Origin: Chlamydomonas sphaeroides
Lineage: Eukaryota > Chlorophyta > Chlorophyceae > Chlamydomonadales > Chlamydomonadaceae
Direction: 5' to 3'
NCBI GenBank assembly: GCA_001662425.1
Contig: BDDC01001683.1
Coordinates: 8,539 to 21,884 of the forward strand
Length of the DNA stretch: 13,346 nt
The notes under the pieces were generated by a model. It worked only from the letters and a program-made list of their open reading frames with translations, did no database searches and was not told where the DNA came from. The position numbers and the translations under genes were made by a program. How positions within the stretch are numbered: the first letter of the stretch is position 1; the number at the start of each line of letters is the position of its first letter. Shown in pieces: positions 1 to 5,451 of this stretch.

Positions 1-726
1 AACGAGGTCCCCAACGGCGACGAGGTCCCCAACGGCGACGAGGTCCCCAACGGCGACGAGGTCCCCAACGGCGACGAGGCCGGCCCCTCCGAAATCCCCC
101 GCTCCGTTGCAGGAACGGGTCCCGCCAAGCGCCCTCGCCGCAAGGCTTCCAACAAGCAAAAGGTCCCTATCAAGAACTTTGGCGACACCGCCTTTGACCC
201 TGACATCGCGGCCGAGATCATCGCGGCTAGCCTGCGTGCAGTCAACCCTGAACTGCAGCGGCAGCAGCAACCACCAGCAGCGCCAAAGACTCGAGAAGAG
301 ACTCCAAAAGAAAAGCCCCAAGAAGAGACTCCAAAGAAGCGCAAGAACGACGCAGACGCGGACGTGGACAACGACGCGGTGTGGGAGTTCTGCGTGAACC
401 CAGCCCTCAAGAACATCCCAGCCGACGACTCGGACTACAACATGCGGGAGGAGGCAGACGACATGTTCCTGCAGGAGAAGGACATGCTAACTGCCATCAA
501 CAAGGCCGCCATGAACATCGGCAAGATCGTGTACCCCAAGTATCCCGTGTGGATGCAGAGCAACAAGAAGATCAAGGATGATGCCATGAAGCGCATCCTC
601 TCCAAGACGCTGGCTTACAGCCGCAGAGTTCTCAACATCGCCTCGACGGGCTCGGAGGAGAAGATCTCCCTGGAGCAGATGACCGCCGCGCTGCAGGCCG
701 CCGCCGATGGTCCGAGCCGCGTGTAA
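1..726 (+). CDS. Repeat-bearing protein with nuclear-localisation-like motifs, 5' truncated
   Basis: The frame is open from the first base of the window, so the start lies outside; 241 residues are visible. They begin with four copies of DEVPNG. Two basic clusters follow, KRPRRK near residue 43 and PKKRK near 111, both resembling nuclear localisation signals. Between and after them lie Gln/Pro-rich and ETPK-repeat linkers, then a predicted all-helical C-terminal domain from about residue 127 to the end. The segment that starts at the DDAMKRIL stretch and ends at ISLEQMTAAL loosely recalls the last two helices and loop of a histone fold, but this is a weak resemblance without alignment. I do not recognise the family. 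The gene converges on the - strand gene ending at 900. An ORF in the second frame at 107-397 is a shadow. Coding status is well supported by codon bias and an unbroken frame; function is unknown. Confidence 0.8.
   Translation, partial: NEVPNGDEVPNGDEVPNGDEVPNGDEAGPSEIPRSVAGTGPAKRPRRKASNKQKVPIKNFGDTAFDPDIAAEIIAASLRAVNPELQRQQQPPAAPKTREETPKEKPQEETPKKRKNDADADVDNDAVWEFCVNPALKNIPADDSDYNMREEADDMFLQEKDMLTAINKAAMNIGKIVYPKYPVWMQSNKKIKDDAMKRILSKTLAYSRRVLNIASTGSEEKISLEQMTAALQAAADGPSRV
4..75 (+). repeat. Four exact 18-bp tandem repeats (DEVPNG)
   Basis: The unit gaggtccccaacggcgac occurs four times without mismatch (4-21, 22-39, 40-57, 58-75). It encodes an acidic hexapeptide in the truncated protein. 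Exact identity points to recent slippage, and the array may continue beyond the left edge. Confidence 0.95.
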
Positions 727-821
727 ACAAAGCTCCGTCTCTCTCTATCTCTGCTCCCGAGAGCCCCTTGCAAGTATGTCGAAGTAAATTGAATTTCATT
801 TTTTACAATCCAGCAGCGTTG

Positions 822-836
822 CCAAAAAGTTTTTGG
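822..836. terminator. Palindrome between convergent genes
   Basis: The sequence ccaaaaagtttttgg is a perfect inverted repeat with one central base. It sits between the stop at 726 (+) and the stop at 900 (-), where either transcript could fold it as a short hairpin. Mimivirus transcripts are known to end at hairpins; applying that here is inference. Nearby is a 10-bp direct repeat, cgaagactac, at 874-883 and 894-903. Confidence 0.4.
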
Positions 837-899
837 TGTTTAGAGGTTTTTTCAAGTATGATTTTGGGACTCACGAAGACTACCCAGGACTTGCGAAGA

Positions 900-1961
900 C
901 TACTCGGGAGTACCGACAGTGTCCGACAGCACGCGCGCGTTGTCGCACAGCACGTCCATGATTGCGTTGGGAGCCTTGTCACGGATCTTGCTGAAGAGCA
1001 GGTGCATGAGAAACGGCTTGATGATGTCCTCCTTGCGCAGGGCGTGCAGGACGCGTTCCGTGAAGATCGCGGGGTACTGCTCCCACTGGACGAACGACGC
1101 CTCTCCGGTGTTGCCCTGGATGAATTTGATGGTCTCCTCGGTCAACGCGAAGAGCCCCAGTCGCGCAGTGCAGTACAGCCACTTCTCGAGGATATAGCAG
1201 ACGAGCTGCGACAGCGTGGGAACAACTTTGCGAGGGATGGGGGTGAGCAGTGTCGCTGCGATGCGGGTGTTGCTCGAAGGCTTGCGCATAATGTAGACAT
1301 TCTCGTTGGTCTCCTCGGTCTCCTCGGCGGCGGCAGCGGCCGCGGTCGCGGTAGTCTCCTCGGCGGTCTCCGTCGAAGCATCCGTCTCGGGCGCGGCCTC
1401 CTCGACCGCAGCGGCGGTCTTCTTCGGCGCATCCGCATCAGGCACGGCCTCCTCGGCCGCAGCGGCAGTCTTCTTCGGCGCATCCGCCTCAGGCACGGCC
1501 GTCTCAGGGACCTTGCGCTTCTTGAGCTTAGGCTCGGGCAGCTTGTCGACGATGAAATACACCTGCGACAACTGCAGCAGAATGTTGCAGCAGCTGTTCT
1601 CCAGGGAGATCGCAGCGTTGACCATGGATGGCCGAATGCTGTCCCAGAACTCGTCGGTGCTCTTGACCGTCTCGGCAAAGCACATGACCTTCTCGAGCAT
1701 GCGGATGTCCGTTGCGTCCGAGTTCTTTCGGCGCGTCAGCGCACACCAGACGTCGACGACGTCCTTGGTGACGGGCTTGCCGTCAACCTGGACAGCGGAA
1801 AGATCCCATACCAGCTTCCTGACATTTTCAGGAGTCTCCTGGACAAGATCATTCACAACCGCGCTCCTCACCGCCACATAGCGGGCGTTGCCCATGACAA
1901 TGGGCGTGGTGCTGTCGTGAGTCACGATCTCCAAGGGGATCTTGGGCTTCGACATCGACAT
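900..1961 (-). CDS. BTB/Skp1-like protein with Ala/Glu/Lys repeat linker (tentative)
   Basis: 353 residues from the ATG at 1961; an ATG two codons downstream is also possible, and the upstream GTG at 1970 is less likely. Residues 7-112 have the rhythm of a BTB/POZ or Skp1 fold: a strand pair (IPLEIVTHDS), a helix before SAVVNDL, a later strand (WDLSAVQV) and helices through KVMCFAETV. This is pattern resemblance only. Residues 145-151 (KLKKRKV) look like a nuclear localisation signal. Residues 156-222 are low-complexity, with a duplicated 17-residue unit built around ADAPKKTAAA followed by Thr/Glu/Ala-rich sequence. Residues 231-353 form a second, helix-rich domain that I do not recognise. 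An AAAATTGA-type element lies about 75 bases upstream. If the fold is right, the protein could be a Cullin adaptor; otherwise it is an unknown nuclear protein. The long + strand ORF across it is antisense shadow. Confidence 0.8.
   Translation of the reverse strand: MSMSKPKIPLEIVTHDSTTPIVMGNARYVAVRSAVVNDLVQETPENVRKLVWDLSAVQVDGKPVTKDVVDVWCALTRRKNSDATDIRMLEKVMCFAETVKSTDEFWDSIRPSMVNAAISLENSCCNILLQLSQVYFIVDKLPEPKLKKRKVPETAVPEADAPKKTAAAAEEAVPDADAPKKTAAAVEEAAPETDASTETAEETTATAAAAAAEETEETNENVYIMRKPSSNTRIAATLLTPIPRKVVPTLSQLVCYILEKWLYCTARLGLFALTEETIKFIQGNTGEASFVQWEQYPAIFTERVLHALRKEDIIKPFLMHLLFSKIRDKAPNAIMDVLCDNARVLSDTVGTPE
1395..1496 (-). repeat. Two tandem 51-bp coding repeats
   Basis: Two adjacent 17-residue units (1446-1496 and 1395-1445 on the - strand) share ADAPKKTAAA followed by one variable residue and EEA. 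A third, decayed unit follows (APETDAS and onward). Together they form the linker of the BTB/Skp1-like protein. Confidence 0.85.
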
Positions 1962-2033
1962 TCTACACACAGAAGTGGTAGTTCACGTCAAACTTTTGTA
2001 AGAAGGCTGGGTGCTTCTGGCGAAAATAGTAAC

Positions 2034-2047
2034 AAAATCAATTTTTC
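2034..2047 (-). promoter_or_regulatory. AAAATTGA-type promoter element
   Basis: Read on the - strand this is gaaaaattgatttt, containing an exact AAAATTGA, the early promoter octamer of Mimivirus. It ends 72 bases before the ATG at 1961, within the distance range usual for that element. Transcription timing is inferred. Confidence 0.6.
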
Positions 2048-2086
2048 TGTGCTCAACATTATGTCGTACATACTCTGCATGCGTAT

Positions 2087-2134
2087 GTCGTACGCGCGCG
2101 ACATTTGAGCGTCGTACGCGCGCGACATTTGAGC
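2087..2134. repeat. Exact 24-bp tandem duplication in divergent promoter
   Basis: Two identical 24-bp units (2087-2110, 2111-2134) lie between the divergent genes at 1961 and 2214. Each starts with gtcgtacgcgcgcgac, is rich in CG steps, and ends in atttgagc. A further gtcgtac lies at 2063-2069. The placement suggests protein binding sites or simple slippage. Confidence 0.9.
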
Positions 2135-2136
2135 GC

Positions 2137-2150
2137 AGAAAGTTGCTTTT
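2137..2150 (+). promoter_or_regulatory. Degenerate AAAATTGA-type element
   Basis: The sequence agaaagttgctttt matches the GAAAARTTGATTTT consensus seen upstream of other genes at 11 of 14 positions. It lies 63 bases before the ATG at 2214. It is weaker than the copies at 2034, 2865 and 4011. Confidence 0.4.
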
Positions 2151-2213
2151 CCGCCCATTTTTCCACTAAGAGTGCCCACTGACATTCACCATCATTACAT
2201 ACCTCGGCCGGCA

Positions 2214-2855
2214 ATGGATACCGCCGAAATGACATCGTGTGTGTTTGCATGGCGGTGTGATGATCCCAGTCAGAACCTTGCCACGATCCGGTTCAAAAGC
2301 TTTCCTGGTCCAAACACGGTGTCAAAGAAAGACACGGTACTGGGCGTTTTCGACCAGTCGACGAAGGTCCTCCACGACACGCAAGGAGAGATCCTCGACG
2401 TGAAGGTCTCCCATATGTTTAAGTATGGCACGGACGTCGGCAGCACGACGTGTACGCTGCGAGACGTCATCGCCGACCCCAGCGTGTGGTGGTATAGCGT
2501 GGCCTACAAGTCCAATGTCGACACGAGCAATTTCGTCTACACACCGGTGGCGTTCAACGCCTGCAATGGGCTCTTCCTTGCAAAGGTCATGCCAGGACAA
2601 GCTGCGAGCAGTCGCTATGACCACATCGTCATGACGTACGACAGGTCATTCGCAAGTGCCTACCTTCCCGGTCTCCTAGTTCAGCGCCGCGACATGACGT
2701 TCGAGGAGGCCCAGGTCTCCATTTTTTACGATGAAGGAAATATGCGCGATCTGCGCAGTGTCATAACGGGTGCTGATTCGTCGAATACGATCATTTACCC
2801 GGCTCTGTCTGGAGACGTGTTCAGGCTCCTGGTGTCGCTGCAATTGCAGCAGTGA
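2214..2855 (+). CDS. Uncharacterised protein, 213 residues
   Basis: The first ATG in the frame is at 2214 (MDTAEM); the frame extends upstream to 2172 only through a non-ATG codon. The protein has no signal peptide, transmembrane segment or low-complexity tract. It alternates short hydrophobic stretches with turns (for example VSKKDTVLGVFD, SVWWYSVAYKS, AFNACNGLFLAKVM), which suggests a mainly beta-strand globular fold. I do not recognise the family, and a structural role such as a minor virion protein would be guesswork. The last codons include a perfect 14-bp palindrome, gctgcaattgcagc, at 2837-2850, just before the TGA. A degenerate early-type element lies 63 bases upstream. The gene is divergent from the BTB/Skp1-like gene, across a 252-bp region containing a 24-bp tandem repeat. 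The reverse-strand ORFs overlapping it are shadows. Confidence 0.8.
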   Translation: MDTAEMTSCVFAWRCDDPSQNLATIRFKSFPGPNTVSKKDTVLGVFDQSTKVLHDTQGEILDVKVSHMFKYGTDVGSTTCTLRDVIADPSVWWYSVAYKSNVDTSNFVYTPVAFNACNGLFLAKVMPGQAASSRYDHIVMTYDRSFASAYLPGLLVQRRDMTFEEAQVSIFYDEGNMRDLRSVITGADSSNTIIYPALSGDVFRLLVSLQLQQ

Positions 2856-2864
2856 TTTGTTGAA

Positions 2865-2878
2865 GAAAAGTTGATTTT
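2865..2878 (+). promoter_or_regulatory. AAAATTGA-type promoter element
   Basis: The sequence gaaaagttgatttt differs from the - strand copy at 2034-2047 at one position. It begins 9 bases after the previous stop and ends 41 bases before the ATG at 2920. With the following tc it also forms a gaaaa/ttttc inverted repeat. Confidence 0.5.
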
Positions 2879-2919
2879 TCATGTAATGCCCCTGCCCGGA
2901 CTCAGTATACTCCAGAGAG

Positions 2920-3216
2920 ATGCAGTCAATACAATTGAACGTGCAACTACCCGCGCTTCGAGACCTATTCAGCATTTTACAGAAATACGAGGAGGAAGTC
3001 AGTTCAGACATCCCAACTGCCGCAGAGCGCCTTCTCAGTGCTGCTCGCCTCATTGCGGCCAGATACTCGCACATCGAGCGCTTGTGGATGGACAATGTCA
3101 TCCTCCCAAACTTTAGGGTTAGGTACCATTTGTACCAATTCCAGGAGGCACACCTCCTCACCCTGCACCAGGCGCTGACGGCATACCTACACCCATGGCG
3201 TTCATCATCCTTGTGA
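2920..3216 (+). CDS. Small helical protein, 98 residues
   Basis: The ORF starts at the ATG at 2920 (MQSIQLNVQLPAL) and ends at 3216. It is predicted almost wholly helical: amphipathic Leu/Ala/Glu-rich stretches run from about residue 10 to 60 and again from 66 to 90, with no transmembrane segment or cysteine cluster. The family is not recognised. Support for a real gene comes from its fit between two other + strand genes, the promoter-like element 41 bases upstream, and codon choice similar to its neighbours. A competing frame from 2871 lacks an ATG near its start and covers less of the interval. The telomere-like string at 3112-3123 lies inside this coding sequence and is probably chance. 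Confidence 0.6.
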   Translation: MQSIQLNVQLPALRDLFSILQKYEEEVSSDIPTAAERLLSAARLIAARYSHIERLWMDNVILPNFRVRYHLYQFQEAHLLTLHQALTAYLHPWRSSSL

Positions 3217-3242
3217 AGGTCAAGGACAATGCCAATAAAAAG

Positions 3243-3255
3243 GAAAAGGAAAAGA
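3243..3255 (+). promoter_or_regulatory. A-rich leader 13-mer, copy 1
   Basis: The string gaaaaggaaaaga lies 13 bases before the ATG at 3269, in an A-rich leader that continues with gtaaaa directly before the ATG. The identical 13-mer precedes the adhesin gene at 5452. It may be a second promoter class or a leader element. Confidence 0.4.
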
Positions 3256-3268
3256 AAACAAAGTAAAA

Positions 3269-3922
3269 ATGTCACAGCACCTCGTGGCATGTGCGGCGGG
3301 ACTGGGCTTGGGCGTCAGCATCAAAGCGTACGACGAGCTCATCGACGTCCCCCAGCGGTCCTCTCGTGTCGCGCTCCTGGTCCTGCTCCAGGCGCTCCAA
3401 GTGGTCTGCTTCGCAGTGCTCGTGTACCTGAACAAGCCCGCTCTGGTCTTTCTGGGAGTGTTTGCGGTCTCAATGATCCTCTACGACCTGGCGTTGCACA
3501 AGAATAAACCGAAAATGCCCAAAAACATCAACAGCTGGTTCTACACAGTATTCGTGGGCGCAGTGATGTTGACCGCGATCTACCATTGCGCTGCAGTGGC
3601 ACCCAATCTTACAACAACCCATGGGTTCTCACCGCTGGTCTTCTACATCGCGTACGTGATGGCCACGTCCGGGCTCATCGAAGCCTGGTACATGCCCGAG
3701 GAATCAAGCCCCACAAAGAGTCTGGCGCGCCTATTTGCGCTCTTCAATACCCTGGCCACGCTCGTGCTGACATTCGCGCTGCCCGCTAACTTCTTAGGCT
3801 CTATGGGCCCCCTGCCCGAAGTTCAACCCATCCTCCTGATCGCTACAGGGTATCTGGTCACGTGGTTCGTATACAAGCAGTTCATCTACAAAAGTAATCC
3901 GTTCACACAGGTGACGTTGTAG
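3269..3922 (+). CDS. Six-helix integral membrane protein
   Basis: 217 residues from the ATG at 3269. Six hydrophobic segments can be drawn at about 34-54, 57-77, 91-111, 120-140, 152-172 and 185-205, joined by short loops with Lys/Pro (KNKPKMPKN) or acidic residues (MPEESSPTK). The N-terminal part holds GVSIKAYDELID (residues 15-26), whose spaced Lys, Asp/Glu and Asp might be functional, but I cannot tie it to a named family. There is no cleavable signal peptide. It probably resides in a host or virion membrane. It differs from the AAAATTGA-type genes upstream in having an A-rich leader like that of the adhesin gene. It is similar in length to the membrane protein at 10249 but I see no clear sequence relation. 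Coding confidence is high; function is unknown. Confidence 0.82.
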   Translation: MSQHLVACAAGLGLGVSIKAYDELIDVPQRSSRVALLVLLQALQVVCFAVLVYLNKPALVFLGVFAVSMILYDLALHKNKPKMPKNINSWFYTVFVGAVMLTAIYHCAAVAPNLTTTHGFSPLVFYIAYVMATSGLIEAWYMPEESSPTKSLARLFALFNTLATLVLTFALPANFLGSMGPLPEVQPILLIATGYLVTWFVYKQFIYKSNPFTQVTL

Positions 3923-3961
3923 TCAAAATCGAGATCACTGTTGGTCTGCTGAGATATTTCC

Positions 3962-3968
3962 TATAAAT
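3962..3968 (+). promoter_or_regulatory. TATA-like box
   Basis: The sequence tataaat stands out in the 172-bp gap before the F-box/ankyrin gene. It lies 45 bases upstream of the AAAATTGA-type element at 4011, so the two could be alternative promoters. Confidence 0.3.
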
Positions 3969-3992
3969 TTGCAGTACGATTTGCAGTACGAT
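3969..3992. repeat. Two exact 12-bp tandem repeats upstream of ankyrin gene
   Basis: The unit ttgcagtacgat occurs at 3969-3980 and 3981-3992, followed by a partial third, ttgtcgtac. The third contains the gtcgtac heptamer that recurs in other intergenic stretches of this window. Confidence 0.85.
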
Positions 3993-4010
3993 TTGTCGTA
4001 CTACAACCAT

Positions 4011-4024
4011 GAAAAATTGAATTT
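4011..4024 (+). promoter_or_regulatory. AAAATTGA-type promoter element
   Basis: The sequence gaaaaattgaattt contains an exact AAAATTGA (4013-4020). It ends 70 bases before the ATG at 4095, nearly the same distance as the - strand copy has to its gene. This is the best match to the mimivirus early promoter on the + strand. Confidence 0.6.
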
Positions 4025-4094
4025 AAGTCGGGTCTTTCACGAATGTCTTCCTTCAGGTACCCTCCTTATCCCAACTCAATTTCACTTCACGAAT

Positions 4095-5381
4095 ATGGAG
4101 CACCTATCGGTCGATCTCCTGGTCATGATCCAGGTTCGCGCCGGGTTCCCAAGCGCCGGATCAGCCGCCTGCTGTTGCAAGGCCCTCTACAAAGCGTTTA
4201 CGCTCATTCTGGACGAGTCTCCGTCGGATCTCGCTGCTGCTCTCGTCAATATGTACGTCAGCTTGTATGGCACTGGTCCTCAGGAGAACCCCATCGTCGC
4301 CGAGGGAATGATCAAGTATGCGTATCGCAACCGTCTGGCGCCGGCGATCCCCCTGCTACCGATCCCGGTGCGTATCGTCAACGACTTCATGTGCACGGTC
4401 ATCGAGTCAGGACCCTTCAGAGGCAGAGAGTTCTCGGCACTCCTCTCTTCTCCACACATCAATGTCAACTATCAGGCAGGCAGGCCGCTCAGGACTGCTT
4501 GCAGAGCCCGTAACTTGGAGGCCGTCCGGCTCCTCCTGGCGGCGCCGGGCATCAACGTCAACGCTGGCGAAGGAGATGCCATCGCTATCGCGTGTCAAGA
4601 AGGGCACACCGACGTCGTCCGGCTCCTCGTGGCGGCGCCTGGCTTCGACGCTCGTGGAACAGCCTTGGAGAAAGCGTGTGGAGGGGGGTACATTGACATC
4701 GTCCGGCTCCTCTTGGCAACACCGGGCACCGACGTCGACCACAACGATGGAAACCCCCTCATCATCGCGAGTGCAAGGGGTAACCCTGAAATCGTCCGTC
4801 TTCTCCTGGCTGTGCCAGTCATGAACGTCAACTCCAACAATGGAGCAGCCCTCAAAAACGCTTGTCTGTACGGGTACACTGAGATCGTCCGTCTCCTCCT
4901 GGCGGCGCCAGGGATCGACGTCAACGCCGGAGAAGGAGCAGCCTTCACCGCCGCATGTTCACAAGGGCATACTGAGATCGTCCGTCTCCTCCTGGCGGCG
5001 CCAGGCATCGGCGTCAACCCCATGGATGGAGAAGCTCTCGTTTCCGCGTGTTCAGGAGGGCGAACTGAGACCGTCCGTCTCCTGCTGGCAGCGCCAGGCA
5101 TCGACGTCAACGCACAAAACGGCGAAGCTCTAGCGTTCGCATGTCGCAACCGGATGCTCGATGAGGTTGGCCTCCTCCTGGCCGTGCCGGGCATTGACGT
5201 CAACCTGAGCAATGGCAGGGCCCTGTACGATGCGTGTGAAGTCGAGTCGCTGGAGGTGGTGCGGCTGCTGCTGTCTGTTCCCGGGATCGATGTCAACGCA
5301 GGGAATGGGCGCTGCCTCGTCCTTGCACGACAGCTGTGGAACCGCGAGCTCGTGTCCATGCTGCTGCAGGCGGCCATGTAA
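4095..5381 (+). CDS. F-box-like / ankyrin-repeat protein
   Basis: 428 residues from the first in-frame ATG at 4095; the frame is open from 3969 but only by a TTG. Residues 4-36 resemble an F-box: LSVDLL, then VMI, then an Ala/Cys-rich stretch ending in CKALYKAF. After a helical spacer, residues 122-428 form ten ankyrin repeats of 31 residues (consensus IDVNAGNGxAL..AC..GHTEIVRLLLAAPG); repeat 3 has 28 and the last is degenerate. F-box/ankyrin proteins in poxviruses and giant viruses connect bound targets to the SCF ubiquitin ligase; here the F-box is N-terminal and no PRANC domain is seen. Repeats 5 to 7 are nearly identical at DNA level, pointing to recent duplication or conversion. Large reverse-strand ORFs across the repeats are shadows. 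The ankyrin call is firm; the F-box call is moderate. Confidence 0.9.
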   Translation: MEHLSVDLLVMIQVRAGFPSAGSAACCCKALYKAFTLILDESPSDLAAALVNMYVSLYGTGPQENPIVAEGMIKYAYRNRLAPAIPLLPIPVRIVNDFMCTVIESGPFRGREFSALLSSPHINVNYQAGRPLRTACRARNLEAVRLLLAAPGINVNAGEGDAIAIACQEGHTDVVRLLVAAPGFDARGTALEKACGGGYIDIVRLLLATPGTDVDHNDGNPLIIASARGNPEIVRLLLAVPVMNVNSNNGAALKNACLYGYTEIVRLLLAAPGIDVNAGEGAAFTAACSQGHTEIVRLLLAAPGIGVNPMDGEALVSACSGGRTETVRLLLAAPGIDVNAQNGEALAFACRNRMLDEVGLLLAVPGIDVNLSNGRALYDACEVESLEVVRLLLSVPGIDVNAGNGRCLVLARQLWNRELVSMLLQAAM

Positions 5382-5409
5382 AAACCCATGCGGCCCCATG
5401 CATTTTTTT
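5380..5409 (+). terminator. Possible 3' hairpin after ankyrin gene
   Basis: Starting in the stop codon, aaaaa (5380-5384) can pair with ttttt in 5403-5409, with a second short stem of catg pairing inside. The stem is interrupted, so this is a weak candidate. Confidence 0.25.
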
Positions 5410-5436
5410 GCTGTCCATCTCCAGAGGAGTAGTAGT

Positions 5437-5449
5437 GAAAAGGAAAAGA
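5437..5449 (+). promoter_or_regulatory. A-rich leader 13-mer, copy 2
   Basis: The same gaaaaggaaaaga as at 3243-3255, here ending two bases before the ATG at 5452. Sharing a 13-mer directly before the start of a membrane protein and of an attachment protein would fit co-regulation of virion genes, but that is inference. Confidence 0.4.
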
Positions 5450-5451
5450 TA

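Noticed and set aside
785..792. Additional AAAATTGA-like element (taaattga)
   Set aside because: It lies between two convergent genes with no gene to serve on either strand, so it is probably chance.
768..2108. 446-residue + strand ORF opposite the BTB/Skp1-like gene
   Set aside because: It starts at a non-ATG codon, is Arg/Leu/Gly-rich, mirrors the low-complexity - strand gene, and runs through the divergent promoter repeats. The - strand reading has a promoter element, an ATG and normal composition.
3112..3123. Telomere-like tttagggttagg
   Set aside because: Under two units, inside a coding sequence and far from any end; probably chance.
4595..5389. 264-residue - strand ORF across the ankyrin repeats
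   Set aside because: A repetitive product from reverse reading of a 93-bp coding repeat; the + strand encodes clear ankyrin repeats.
5212..5451. N-terminal extension of the adhesin
   Set aside because: It overlaps the ankyrin coding sequence in another frame and has no ATG start; the motif-bearing N-terminus begins at the ATG at 5452.
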